Below, in pieces: positions 9,837 to 21,455 of a DNA stretch of 64,000 nucleotides. The position numbers and the translations under genes are program-made. Within the stretch, counting starts at the first letter, position 1. Each line of letters starts with the position of its first letter. The notes beneath the pieces were generated by a model, which made no database searches, was not told the DNA's origin, and saw nothing but the letters and a program-made list of their open reading frames with translations. The stretch covers positions 4,807,996-4,871,995 of the forward strand of contig CAJINV010000004.1 in the NCBI GenBank assembly GCA_905178155.1, read 5' to 3'. Source of the DNA: Amoebophrya sp. A120 (taxonomy: Eukaryota; Sar; Dinophyceae; Syndiniales; Amoebophryaceae).

Positions 9837-12800
9837 ATGAGCGAGGACGCCGCAGTACCGCCGCCAGCAGCAGCTGCGGCAATCGCGGATGCGGATATGA
9901 CTCCCCCACAACAAACCGAAGACGAGCCGACCAAACCAAAGCAGTCGATCGACGAACAGATAGCCGCGCAGGTGCCCTTATCCTTTGCGAAAGTATTCTT
10001 TGTACAACTCGAAAACGGACGTCTATACCCTATCTGACATGACAAACTCGTCCGCTTTTGATCTACTTACTTGGTAAAAATTGTGATGCGAAGATTTCTA
10101 ATAGTAGTATGAACAAGATCATACAACTTTTGCAATGCATAGCGCCTGCGGCCGGTGACCGAGATCGCGGCACTGCTCAACATTCCGCACGAGTTATGGA
10201 AGCGTCAGGATTGAAATCGTCAAAGTTGAAATCTTTTCTCATGCATAAACTCCAAGGCATCAAGTGCCTCTCTTGCAGGGACGGCAAGCGAGGCCCACTG
10301 TCAGCCTGTTTGGGGTCTGCGGTAGAGCTGCTACAGAAGCATCACACAAGGCGCCTTCTGTCCCGCAACAGCATGACAAACTGGATTTAGACGGTCCCGA
10401 AATTTGTCATGCACCGCTTGAAAAATGGGGCGGGGGTCCAACTGGTACCGATTTTATGCTTCACAAGTTTTTCAACTTTGTCGATTTCAAACCTGGCACT
10501 CCCATACGAGTTTGTCGATCCGTATGGAAAGTTCAAGGCGAAAATCGATGCGCAGAGGTACTACGCGAGTATTTGGGAAAAGGGGTCTCTGTCCTCCGCT
10601 TCGTCTACTTCTTCCCGATCATCTATCCACAGTAACTAAACTTCCCGCACACGTACAAATGCCGTGTCTGCATGACAAAACTTGGCCCCGATCTTAGTTT
10701 AGCATGACAAGCATCACGACACGCCAAAGAAATTGAAATCTGTGATGCATTTTGTACATGTGCGCGAAATTTGTATTGCATATCATCTTCACGCCTCGTA
10801 CTCGTTACTGGTATGACCCCCACGAAAGCCGGAGAGGGAAAAACCACGACCACGGTGGGGCTGACCGACGCCTTGCGGCTCCTCGGGAAAAAAAGCATCG
10901 CGTGTCTGCGGGAGCCGAGTCTAGGGCCGGTGTTTGGGATGAAAGGAGGGGCTGCGGGGGGAGGTTGGTCGCAGGTATGAAATTACTTATATTTTCTTGT
11001 GGTTGTGCTTGTGTCATCATGAGGCACGACAAAGGAAAACTTCTGTAGTAGTACTTTCCATGCAACACAAGTCTCGCTCCTGCTGTCCTTCACCTACTTC
11101 AACTTCCGCATCATAACATTCAAAACCACTCCCAGACAACATAATTTCAATGCACAACGGCCAGGTAGTCCCGATGGATGAAATAAACCTCCACTTCACG
11201 GGCGATTTCCACGCGATCACGAGCGCGCTATGAGGGTGCGCAACTTCTACTCCCACTCCCTTTCCTTTGCAGGGTACAGACGACGTCCTCGAAAACGATG
11301 TATTACTAGCGTCTGTGTGACAAATCTTCCACGCAAGACGAGTAGTGCTAGAAGATGAGGGCGTGTGTGATTGAGCTGTGCTTTTGCCTGACAAAAGAGA
11401 GGGGGCAGGGGTACGACGAGTTCTTCACTGTTATATGCACACAACCTGCTGTCTGCCATGGTGGACAACCACATCTACTGGAAAAAGCAGCCCGAGATCG
11501 ACGTGCGCCGCATTATATCCCCTGCAAAAGTATCGTACTCGTACTAATCGCATCCATGCATTACATTTTTCTTTCTCAAGTTAAATCCGCATTACTTTTT
11601 TCTTTCTCATGCTGAGGAAATTTGTCATGCGATTTATTTTTATAGGATACTTCTAGTACGATGCTTTTGCATTTCATACATCACTTGGAAGCGCGTGCTC
11701 GACATGAACGACCGGGCACTGCGAAAATTGACGGTTGCACTCGGCGGTCCGGGGAACGGCTACCCGCGCGAGGACGGCTTCGACATCACCGTGGCGTCCG
11801 AGGTCATGGCGATTCTTTGCCTCGCGACCGATTTCCCCGATTTGGAGCGACGGCTGGGCAACATTGTCGTCGGCCACACGCGGAAACGAGACATGGTAAC
11901 CGCCCGGGACTTGAAGGCCCACGGTGCGATGGCGGCCTTGCTAAAGGACGCGTTTAAGCCGAATTTGGTCCAAACCCTCGGCGGCTCCCTATGGCGTTCT
12001 CAAACGTTACATTCTCAACTCGAACTCGAATTTGTATTGCATGAATTTGCAAGGACTTGTATTGCGAGGACAGCAAGAGTGAAGGTGGCAAGCTTGCTGC
12101 TTTTGCATCACAGATTTGGCACAGATTCAGATGTTGGCGGGCCCTTCGGAGATTTGTCATGCGACGTAGCTTGATCATCTGGCGGTTTATGGTAGTTTCG
12201 CATGACAAATCCAGGCAACAGGAGTTGAGAGTGGACCAGTTGAGAGCCCCATACCCCCCTGCGTTGATCCACGGGGGCCCCTTCGCGAACATCGCGCACG
12301 GCTGCAACTCCGTGCAGGCGACCAAACTCGGGTTGGAGCTTGGTGACATCGTCGTGACGGAAGCCGGATTTGGTGCCGACCTCGGGGCGGAAAAGTTCAT
12401 TGACATCAAGTGCCGAGCCGCGGGGTTGATCCCCGACGTTGTGGCGATGGTGGTCTCCTGCCGGGCACTGAAAATGCACGGCGGGGTCGGTGAGAAGGAG
12501 CTGAAAACAGAAAACTTAGCGGCAATCAAAACTGGTTTGGCCAACGTGGAGCGGCACTGCGAAAACCTGGCGAAGTTCGGGCTGCCGATCGTCATTTCGG
12601 TGAACAAGTTCCCAACGGTATCCTGAGCAAAAACGTGGCCGTGGTCCCCGGTCCCCATGTCATTAGTCATATTAGTCTTGATGCACGACAGGATTTTATT
12701 TGCATTAGCTGCTCTTGCTCACGTGTTTCTTATCGATAAAGCTGAAGCTCTGCATGAGAGCCTTGTTAGGCTCTTTTCTGCACTTGGGACGACGTGACTA

Positions 12801-13562
12801 GTTTTTGCACTGGATAAACGGATACGGACGCGGAGTTGAGCCTCGCGTGTGAAACCTGTGCGACTTTTCCGAACGTTCAAGCGGCCTTGGTGGGGGACCA
12901 CTGGGCGCACGGCGGGGCGGGCATTCAGGGCGTGGCGGAAGCGGTTCTCAAGTGCGTGGAGGATAGTGGAACAGGCACAACAACTACGTTGAAAACCCTG
13001 TACCCATCGGACCTGCCGCTGGCACAGAAAATCGAGGCCATCGCGCAGAATATTTATCGGGCAAAGGGTGTCATTTTCGCCGATGAAGCCAGGACCGCGC
13101 TGAAGGGAATGCAGGAGAAGGGGTGAGCGCAGCCATATTTAGAGTAGATGGGTGTTCATCTGTTCATTTCATCGAATACACAAGCTGCATGTTGGACAAT
13201 GATGAATCCTGATGTTGATTAGCTTGATCACGATCAGTAACAGTTGTATCTGCTTTCGCTCCTGCGAACTACACTTCATCGCACCGTTCTACCTTTTATA
13301 CGAGTTCACGCACATCATCAACCTCAGATTTGGCCATCTCCCCGTCTGTATCGCGAAAACCCAGTACAGCTTCAGTGACGACGCGAAGAAGGTAAATGCG
13401 GCAATAGACCACGAGCTGCACGTCTCCGAGGTCAGGCTGAACGCCGGGGCAGAGTTTGTCGTGGCGATCTGCGGCGCCATTATGACGATGCCCGGCTTAC
13501 CGGAAACACCCGCGGCGGAAAACATTGGGCTAGTGGATGGGCAAGTGCACGGGCTGTTCTAG
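9837..13562 (+). CDS. Formate-tetrahydrofolate ligase (10-formyl-THF synthetase)
   Basis: The enzyme makes 10-formyl-THF from formate, THF and ATP and feeds purine synthesis and cytosolic or mitochondrial one-carbon flow. Ten exons: 9837-9978, 10147-10194, 10512-10623, 10788-10974, 11165-11228, 11441-11515, 11684-11989, 12259-12618, 12822-13122, 13328-13562. They total 1830 nt (609 residues), near the family length. Visible signatures are the nucleotide loop [16 protein letters not shown] (about residue 111), the family motif [11 protein letters not shown] (about 150), [47 protein letters not shown] (about 378) and [10 protein letters not shown] near the end. It is a stand-alone ligase with no fused dehydrogenase/cyclohydrolase. 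Introns 10975-11164 and 13123-13327 are GT-AG; the other seven are introners. The N-terminal 45 residues are Ala/Pro/acidic and not clearly a targeting peptide. The start ATG sits just upstream of that tract. Confidence 0.95.
9979..10141. mobile_element. Introner element 7 (family A-like), 163 bp
   Basis: Starts TATCCTTTGCGAAAGTATTC and ends ACAACTTTTGCAATGCATA. Flanks GCCCT and GCGCC match at three of five. Removal gives Val-Pro-Leu-Arg-Pro-Val-Thr-Glu-Ile, as expected at the start of the ligase fold. A GT-AG alternative (9972-10142) is also in frame. Confidence 0.72.
10195..10506. mobile_element. Introner element 8 (unique ends), 312 bp
   Basis: Left TATGGAAGCGTCAGGATTGA and right (reverse complement) TATGGGAGTGCCAGGTTTGA are paired ends; an inner stem GAAATCGTCAAAGTTGAAA / TTTCAACTTTGTCGATTTC is perfect. 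Perfect duplication CGAGT. No GT-AG register. Excision gives [10 protein letters not shown], the correct FTHFS sequence. Confidence 0.92.
10624..10782. mobile_element. Introner element 9 (family G), 159 bp
   Basis: Left TATCCACAGTAACTAAACTT; right end ATTTGTATTGCATA; an inner stem GCACACGTACAAATGC pairs with GCATTTTGTACATGTGC. Perfect duplication TCATC. No register begins with GT. Excision gives [10 protein letters not shown] before the nucleotide loop. Confidence 0.88.
11229..11435. mobile_element. Introner element 10 (degenerate), 207 bp
   Basis: Begins TATGAGGGTGCGCAACTTCT and ends TTCACTGTTATA. Terminal pairing is weak and flanks CGCGC and TGCAC match at three of five. I place it by the protein: excision gives Ile-Thr-Ser-Ala-His-Asn-Leu-Leu-Ser, the expected ligase sequence. 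No GT-AG fit. Confidence 0.62.
11516..11678. mobile_element. Introner element 11 (family A), 163 bp
   Basis: TATCCCCTGCAAAAGTATCG on the left; CTTTTGCATTTCATA on the right. Flanks CATTA and CATCA differ at one base. Excision gives Arg-Arg-Ile-Thr-Trp-Lys-Arg, a conserved ligase motif, which fixes the splice point. Confidence 0.9.
11990..12253. mobile_element. Introner element 12 (family F), 264 bp
   Basis: TATGGCGTTCTCAAACGTTA at the left; inverted TTGAGAGCCCCATA at the right. Flanks CTCCC and CCCCC differ at one base. Excision gives Gly-Gly-Ser-Pro-Ala-Leu-Ile-His-Gly-Gly in frame. Several TTTGTCATGC and ATTTGTATTGCATG words lie inside. Confidence 0.88.
12619..12816. mobile_element. Introner element 13 (family A-like), 198 bp
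   Basis: TATCCTGAGCAAAAACGTGG pairs with GTTTTTGCACTGGATA. Perfect duplication AACGG at 12614-12618 and 12817-12821. Excision gives Lys-Phe-Pro-Thr-Asp-Thr-Asp-Ala-Glu, the canonical ligase sequence. A GT start is possible but it would end in CG, so no GT-AG register exists. Confidence 0.93.
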
Positions 13563-14226
13563 CTGGCATTTCCAAAGTGGTGCGAGGCTGCGAGTCAAAA
13601 ATGCAGACGATTTATGTGTATGAAGGAGAAAGTGGATTTAGAGTTTGTTGTCCATTGATGTGAGCTCCTCACTTTTTGCATTTCTGGACGAAACGAATAC
13701 CCCACTGTGAGCAAGTCGACGCCTCCTGATGTCGATTGTCCGCGCGTCGTGTAAGATAGTGAGACTCGTCACGTCGTCGAAGTAAAACAAATGCACATCA
13801 GTAGTTGTAGTTGAAGACACATGAAATTAAAAACGAAACAAACGCTCCCAGCTGGGCCTGTTTGACATCAGCGCCGACGATAACCACTAACGTTCGGCGT
13901 ACATCTCCTGGTAGTACTCTGACTCTCTTCGGCCGTGGCATTTCGGATTCAGGAGTACCAGAGAAAAAACACTCGTCACGCTGGTGGAGTGAATCGAGCG
14001 AGCTACTAAAAAACTGCAATGAAGAAGACTACGGGGAGATGTTGTAGCCCTGTGCTTGTTTCTGGAGGAACCCCCGGAAGATGAAATAGGCCGCTTCTTA
14101 GCACAGAAAGACCACCGCGGTCACAACGTCAAGAATGCACTTGCTCGTCAAATCCCCCACAGCAACTGGATCGAAAACTAGTAATGTAGTACTACAGTGA
14201 GTCCACAGACCTATCTTTGTCTTTCT
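13563..14226. other. Intergenic, no gene seen
   Basis: Only short frames on both strands. A GTAATGTAGTACTACAG stretch near 14180-14197 could be an intron end of an unseen upstream exon of the next gene. Nothing else is supported. Confidence 0.5.
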
Positions 14227-15961
14227 ATGCTTCACCACAATGCCAAGCCCTCTTCTCTCTCCCCGCCGCGGCGCAACGTCATCCGTTGCCGGTTGTGTGG
14301 CGGTGAGTTTCTCCGGGACGGATTTCCTTTTCACGCGAAGAAATGCGCGAAGAAGTTCTTTGTCGACCTGGATCCGGGCGATCCAACAGCCTGGAAAAAG
14401 TGCGCCGTTCTAGTAAACAACAGCAGCACTGAGACTTTGCCGATCCATCGGCATAGAGGAAGAAATTCTTCTAATGGAGAAGCAGCTGCGTTTTCGCCAA
14501 GTGCGGGTACTAGAGATGGTTGTAGCTTCTCGCCGGAGGTGGAAGAGCATGTTGGTGAAGCAGGGGGTGATGGTGCGCAGCTGCCAGACCTCCTCCAGCA
14601 CCGCCCAGATCTTCATGCCGGCGGTGGACTACAAATTGACTGTCAGGGAGCTGCAACAGCAACTGGTGAATCAAATACCGGTATTGTATCATACGAAAAA
14701 AGTGTTTCACTGTAAGGATTTTGCAAGTTGTGCATCACAAGTTCGTTCTACATCACAGGGAAAATTTGCCATGCGAGATTCCTAAGGGAAAACACAGCTA
14801 AAAATCCACTGTCTTGCATGTGTAGCAAGAGAAACATTTCTCGGATACATTTTCATCTGCATTACAAGTTTACAGTGAAACAGTTTTTTCTTGCGATATA
14901 TTGAACCTCTGGAGCAGTGCAGCATTTGCGGTCGGTCCTTCTTCGCGTCACGATTGAAAAAACACGAGGATATTTGTCGCAGGAATCAAGAAAGGCGGCT
15001 GCATCACCAGAACGAGTCATTGCCTCTGGAATCTTCAGGCAGACGGACGGGAGCAGGACTGCACTTCAATAAAAGTAGAAATTCTGCTGGTACTGCACGA
15101 CCTTCAGCGCAACAGATAAAACATTCGCAAAGTGCGGGAAGCCTGCGGGAAAATGTTGACTCACGGCCACCCGGTGGTGGTGCTCCTGGAAAGGATATAC
15201 ATCAACCGCGCCCAAATAGAGACCAGGACCGCACGCACACGACCCATACTTCGAACAACCAGGACCATCGGGAAGATGCTGGGGGCGGCGCTGGGGTACT
15301 AGAACAAGCCCAACTTCTGTCACTACAAGAAGAACGGAACACGCACCAGGCCGAACCACGGCAAAAAGACCACTTGGAACAACGCCAGCACTTGTCTGCT
15401 TCGAGCTCGTCCACCAGGTCTCTGCATCTGGACTACTACAACCAACTCGCGGAACCACATCAAGTACAACTGCCTACTGCCCGTAGAACCGCTTTCAGCA
15501 CCACCAAATTTGGCGCGTTCAGTCCAACTGCGAAGACAAGTACTAAAAGCCTCAATTTCGTCACACGGAGCAGCGCATCCCTGCACGCCAAAGTGGACTT
15601 CGATGGACGAGCGAGACCAAGACGCAGTATTTTGTCCTCAGGCACCAAGGCGGCGCAGCAGCACGCGGCGGAATGGGGGAGAAACGCAGCGGCAATGCAG
15701 GAGGGACTGGGGGGGCGAGGTGGAGGAAATTATGGGTCCTCGTCCATGCTCGGGGGCCCAGGCGGAGGAGGAGGTACTATGAAGACGGAGAAAAGTAGCT
15801 GGTGGAGCGGGAATCCTGTACAGACGTGTTACAAGACCAATTCCTTTCTCACTCAAGGTGCTAGCTTTTTCGCGGAATCCGCTGCAACGGCGCGTTTGAA
15901 CCAGACGAGTCGTGGCACGATAGCACTGCCGGCACGAGTGCCAAATATGAACAAGTCGTGA
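14227..15961 (+). CDS. Protein with two C2HC zinc fingers
   Basis: Exons 14227-14686 and 14904-15961 sum to 1518 nt (505 residues). Two fingers share the spacing C-x2-C-x11-H-x3-C: CRLCGGEFLRDGFPFHAKKC near residues 22-41 and CSICGRSFFASRLKKHEDIC near residues 159-178. This is the zf-C2HC type found in ZC2HC1/ZNF474-like proteins, many of which belong to ciliated cells. Between the fingers is a Gly/Ser/Glu linker, and after them about 320 residues of Arg/Gln/Ser/His-rich low complexity. The only intron is an introner located between the fingers. The start is the first ATG in frame; an upstream exon cannot be excluded. Structural or nucleic-acid/protein adaptor role is inferred from the family only. 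Confidence 0.8.
14687..14898. mobile_element. Introner element 14 (family D), 212 bp
   Basis: Left TATCATACGAAAAAAGTGTT; the right end TTTTTTCTTGCGATA is its inverted partner, with a TTTCACTGTAA/TTACAGTGAAA stem. Perfect duplication TATTG. Excision yields Asn-Thr-Gly-Ile-Glu-Pro-Leu-Glu-Gln-Cys. No register gives GT-AG. Confidence 0.93.
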
Positions 15962-16814
15962 AGTACTAGTACTAGAAGGTCGATATTGTAATTGCCCTTA
16001 CAACTAGTACGCAGGCGACAACTGCAGGCGCCAAAGAAAGATGTTCTGGCAGATTCGTTCTTCATTCTTCGTCGTGCGGAAAATAAGTCCTCAAGAAAAA
16101 GATCTAGCCATCATCATCGAGGTCTAGCAGACGGAAGCAGCGCCGCGGCTCCCTGTCCCTCCATGTCGTGTCAAATCATGACTATCAAGGAAAGAAAGGT
16201 GTGTCGTATGCGGTTTTGCACCTTTCTGGGCTCACGTCTTGAGCAAAACCAAAAGCGACACAATCAAAGAACGACGAGCGTGCTTAATATCTTGATCTAC
16301 AGAACGCGCTCTCTCCTATACCTTGATCATGCTCCTTAGTGAGGAACTGGCTGCGCGCTTATCTTGCAATCGCGAGAAAAATATACGGGAGTGCTAATCA
16401 ACAAGATCAAAACTCTACTACACCGTAGAAAAACCGCTCCCTTCATGATCATCGATGCACCAGTAGATCGTCCTGGGAGTGGGATCTAACTCTTTCTCAG
16501 AGTCAACCGATTGTGATCCCAGCTGATATCTTTTGATTTGGATCTCCGAGCTGTTCTGTTGGTTTGACGTTATATATTTTTTGTCACAGGAGCGTATATA
16601 TGTTGATAGGCGGCACCATTATATGATTATCGATTTCGCTCGTACAAAATGAAAATATGAGCTTTCGCTTTTATTCTGATACCGATACCCACAAAACCTA
16701 GTTATAGTTTTCGTTCCCACCTCGATCTCAGCCGTAGCAGCCATCAAAAATTTTGCGCACGACCTTTCTATCTTTTGAAGATTTGTTTCATCCAGACTCA
16801 CTATATTTTTCAGC
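15962..16814. other. Intergenic with one dispersed repeat fragment
   Basis: No gene is seen. About 20 bp near 16075-16096 (GCGGAAAATAAGTCCTCAAG) recur at about 31626-31645 beside the tandem array, so it is a dispersed intergenic sequence. Confidence 0.6.
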
Positions 16815-19800
16815 ATGGGCAGCAATTCGTCGCCACCTTCAGGTGCCGCGGACGGGGTGTTATCGTCGAAACTCGATGACGCCGTGCCCATGCATTTTCC
16901 GTTGACAAAGACCACCCTCCTCAAGCGGCGCAAGTTCTTTATTTACGCCATCGGCAACACGCGCGCGACCAACATTCTCATACGCCATGCGAACCTGCAG
17001 AAGTGCGCGACCTTTGAAACGGGCGCTTGGTGCACGGGAAAGGACGTCACCAGCGAATCTGAAATCGCAACAACAGGCGTGAACACCCGACTGGACCTGG
17101 ACGTGTTATGCCTCGGCTGCGGGGATCTTCGCAATGTACTGTTCTCGCTGGTTGACGCAGATCCCACCAACACCACCCTACGGCTTACCATTAACGACTT
17201 CGATCCCCACGTTCTGGCACGCAACATCCTCATACTCGATTGCATTTACAACGGCATCAACAGTGCGACTGCGCCTGCGGACGAAAGAACCACCGAAAAG
17301 GAAAACAAGAACAGCAAAACCACAACAAAAATGAAGAGCAGCACGCTGTCGGTCGAAGAGCTGCGTACGATCTTTGCGATATGGTTTTCCTTGGGCCTTA
17401 CAGCGACCCAGCGCCGCGCACTGAACAGCAAACTACGGCACCTCATCAAAGAATGGGAAGCGACGGGCTCCTGCGACCACGAGGCTTCCAAAGTAGTACA
17501 TCCAGAAGGTGCCAAGGAAGGAGAAGGGCCTCGTGATTCGTGTGCAATGCAGGAGGGAGAGCCAGCGCCTAGTCCTTGTGGTGTGAAGACCTCGACCAGT
17601 TCGAGTTTCCGTTGGAAAAGACGGGTTACCGGCGGACGCGATGAGAAGGTGCGCATTGTCGAAATCTGGAAGAAATGGTTGCGCTTTTTCAACTGTTGAA
17701 AAAGCGCAACCATTTCTTCCAGATTTCGACAACGACGAAAAATAACTCAAAACACCAAGGGCGTACACGAAAATAACTCAAACACCAAGGGCGTACACTC
17801 CACGTGGACAAACATTCAACAGATGCGCGAAGCCGCTGTGTTGAAAGGCCTAGGTCGGGTGAATGCGGAAGTCCGTAACTTCGCACACAACGCGCCGCAA
17901 GGCTCAGCCCTGAAAACCTTCTTCCGTGGGCGACCTTCTGGTGGTATGCTCAGCGCCTTCCACGTTTTCTCTCTCTCCTCCGGTCTAAAAAGAGTTACCG
18001 AATCGCTTCTCGACGAAAACACGGACTATTTGTGCACAGGCGTCTTTAACCCAAGTTCACTGATCGAAAAGATCGACACGACCACAACTGCCTGGCACGT
18101 GAACCCGACGCTCTTTTGGCGCGAGAGCGCGTTCGATTTGCACTACGGAACAAACCCGATTGACGCCTTCTCGATGGTGAAGCCTGACGGCCGGAGCCAG
18201 CTCACGCAATGCTTCGACGAGTTCCAGACCTGGGTGACGGCAACGCGGGCTCACCGATTAAACGTTGAATGGACGTTCGACTGCCAGAACGCTGTGAATT
18301 TTTGCAGCAGTGTGGGTTTGAAGCGACTGGAAAATTCAATTTCTCCTGGCAGCAATCTAGGAAGAAATTCTGAAGCGGACTCGAAAGAAGCGGAACTCGC
18401 GGACGAACTAGCAGATGCTCGAAAAATGGAATCAATCCAGCGGGGATCTCTGGTGAAAATTTCTGGGTTGGTTTCCCAGGCTCAACACAATGGTTGCGTC
18501 GGTGTGGTCACCACTGAATTTGACGCTGACAGGGGTCGTATCGGAGTCCGTGTTCTCGAGAAGGATGAACTTTGTGACGCAGCAAACCACGACGCAGGAT
18601 TATATTCTTCAGCTGCCATCGAAGCTGGTAAGAGTAGCACATCGGAGTCCTCCTCTTCCAAAATCAAAACCCGGCTGCTCCTTCGTCCTGTCAATCTTGC
18701 GCCCTTTTTGAATTCTTCTGACCAAGCTGACAAAGATTGCGTGCCTGCTTCTCGTTTCGACGTCATTACGAGCTCGAATCTGGCTGATCACATCGGGTTG
18801 CTCACGGTTGTACTCATGACGCGTCCGCTACTCCGCGACTACGGCGTCTTGCTGACCAGCACCTTCGTGCACCGGAGCCAAGGCATGAGCCAGCCAGTGA
18901 TTGGATCAGGGACCTACAGAGAATTTTTCGATGACATGTTACTGAAGATCGATCCGTGCCACTGGGAGAGCATTTTCGGGTTCCGGGCGGTGGGGTTCGA
19001 GCCCGATGTACTCGCTCCACCCCTAGACAAGACAAATTCCGAGCTGGATGTACCCACCATTACGAGAGGTGTTCAGCCGGAAGAGATGCAGAGTGACAGG
19101 CAGGACGCTCATGTAACGTGGATCGCGTGCCCGCGAGCCAACATTCGACATGCAGTGGCCGCGGAGGGCGGTACTCGTGGAGCAGCACTGACAGACAAGA
19201 TTTTTGGGTGTGAAAGTGACACCCTACTTCACCCGGTGCGAGCCTCGGTCACGGTTTTGCTCTCTGGTCGCTTCGCGCTGGACAAAACGGCACTGGAAGC
19301 TGCTCTGCGCAAAAACCCACACTGCACCGAAGTCAAAACTCTTTTCGGGCTCTTGTCGAATCCGTCTAGCCTCTCGTCCCTGAGCCGTGCAGAAGACAAA
19401 AGCGAGGAAGACGAAGTCGTTTTGTGCAAAGTTGCATTGACCACAACAGAGATGAAGCAACATTTCGGGGAAGATAACATCACTCCAACCTTTGGCGTTC
19501 AACTTGGGACATCCAAGATTTTCGGAACATGGGCAGATACCGACGACTCACAGGTGCCGCTGTCAAACATTTTCTTCTTCGCAAGCCGTAGCGACGTCAA
19601 AAAAGCCGGCGGAAACTGCAAGCTATTTTCGATCGCACAACAGAACTTGCTGTTCTTTTCCTTGTTTGGCCAATCGGGATTTTCTGAGCTTCGCTCCGTA
19701 TCCCGGACCGTAGAAATAATCGGCGCGCCCTCGGAGCGCGATGTAGCCACCCTTCGGAAGCACTACGGTCTAGAACCTACACTGGCGGGCTTGACACCGA

Positions 19801-21455
19801 ATAATTCCTGTACGGCCAGTACTACTCCCGGTCTGTTCACGTTCACCATCGCAGAAGAAACTACGAAAAGCCTCCACTTGCGCTATTGTGCACAATGTCC
19901 GCAGGTCTTTCGCGAGGCCCTTGTCGTAAAAGTAGCAGCACTAAGTTCTACTCGGCTTCAAGTGAAGGTGCGCATTCATCCCACGATGAATGGGGCTGCA
20001 GGTGAAACAGTAGAAGCAGCCGAGATCAACCACGATGTGCAGTTTGCCTGCCCCGTGTCCGCGGACGGTTGGTGGTCGGCCAAGGACGGCACATTTATTG
20101 TGAAGAAGGTTCCGCATTCGTTCTTTTCGTCCGCGCGACGGATCTTTACGGCGAACATGTTTGTCCCCGAAGACGGTAGAGTTTTTTGTGCCTCCATGTT
20201 GCGATGCGTGGGCGGTATGCTGTTCTCGACGACGGAAAGGGCGCAGCGGGAGGACTTCGAACAGCAGCGTACTAGAAGTGCGATAACGAGTCCGCGCAAG
20301 AAAAAGCCGGTTCTGCTGCGCATGAAAGACGTCTGCATGACTTTGCTACAGTTCTCGGACGAAAAGGTCCACGCGATCTTCGACCACGCGGGTTGCGTTT
20401 GCATCGTCTTCCACCACGGCCTCGTGATGAATCGGCAGTCGGGACTGCCCTTTGTCGATGTTTCTGTCTGCATGCTCCGCCAATCCTGGGCTACTGTAGC
20501 AGTTACCGCTGTCCGTCCGGAACTGATGCACGGTTGCCCTCAGCACACACTGTCCGAAGAGGAGTATGCCTTCTTCTGTAACTGGTGTCGGTATTCCATC
20601 GCGTCTTGCACACCTTCCATGGCCGCCGAGCACCCGGAGCTGCGCAGCCTCGTCAGCTGTGGCAAAAAGGCCGCCTGGGTCCGCCAGCGTTGCGTGCGCG
20701 TCCTTCTCGGTCCCCTGTTTCCCTCCATGAACTCAATCGACTCGTCGCGCGACCACCTCGACATGGATGCTCCTCACCGCGAACTTCCACAGGAACAAGA
20801 CGACAGCTTTGCAAAATTCGCGAGCAAGCTGATAGGCAACAGCAAAAAGAAGCCGGCGGACATCAAGGCTGCAGCACCAAGCGGATCCTCTGTGGCCGAT
20901 TTCAAAGCGAAGGGCAACCACTTTTACCAGAAGTCGTACTTCACCGACGCGGCGGACCAGTTTCACGCGGGGGAGGAGTGCTTCTCCAAAATTGCCAATC
21001 CTACCTTTGCGGAGGTCTTCGATGGAGTTGCGTGCTCTGCGAACGCCGCCAGCGCTTACCTCCGGGGCAACGCTTACATCGGGAAGAGCGAAGTGAAGCC
21101 GAGCACCACGACACTGGGAACTACAACCGGATCGGGAACTAAGCCGCCCCCGAGAATGAATATTACGATGTTCGACATGAAGGCCCACACAGCGGCAACC
21201 ACGGCAATCGACACCGCCGACAAGTACTTGAAACTCTGGGCCGCGAACTCGCCAGCGACTTCGCCGGCGCAAAAGGATGTTCTCCGGCTCGAAGCTCTCA
21301 AAATCAAAGCACTGTTCCGCCGAGGGCAGGCGACGCTCGGAATGAAAGAAGCCGTGACCGATTTAACGCTGGCCAATGAGCTTGGGCACGGGGAGGACGC
21401 GAAGGTCCGGGACATGCTCCGGCTCGCCGAAGAAATGCTGGAGGTCAAGAAGTAA
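16815..21455 (+). CDS. Very large DUF4470-containing, TPR-like protein
   Basis: The frame is open from ATG 16815 to TAA 21455 (about 1,500 codons) except for one TGA at 17697-17699. That TGA lies inside a perfect 77-bp palindrome and can be removed as a GT-AG intron in phase 0 (17649 to 17759 or 17789). Residues about 95-145 (DVLCLGCGDLRNVLFSL ... LTINDFDPHVLARNILIL) match the DUF4470 domain of MYND/SET-associated proteins, and the part after the break (FNPTLFWRESAFDLHYG-like text) continues that fold. A small beta-barrel-like segment near 18442-18560 (GSLVKISGL ... NGCVGVVTTEF) resembles the KOW/SH3-like repeats of such proteins. TPR-like helices occupy about 20900-21440 (KAKGNHFYQKSYFTDAADQF). 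No MYND finger or SET domain is visible. Apart from the break it has no intron and no introner. Confidence 0.75.
17656..17732. repeat. Perfect 77-bp palindrome within a coding region
   Basis: Two exact 38-bp inverted arms (17656-17693 and 17695-17732) separated by one base. The left arm is in the host frame; the centre creates TGT TGA, the only stop in a 4.6-kb frame. Immediately downstream a 28-29-bp unit (AACTCAA ... GGGCGTACAC) is tandemly duplicated. Confidence 0.92.

Noticed and set aside
10143-10208. Canonical reading of FTHFS exon 2 ending Leu-Trp-Lys-Arg-Gln
   Set aside because: It includes the first bases of introner 8; the CGAGT duplication gives His-Glu-Phe-Val-Asp-Pro-Tyr-Gly, which matches the enzyme family.
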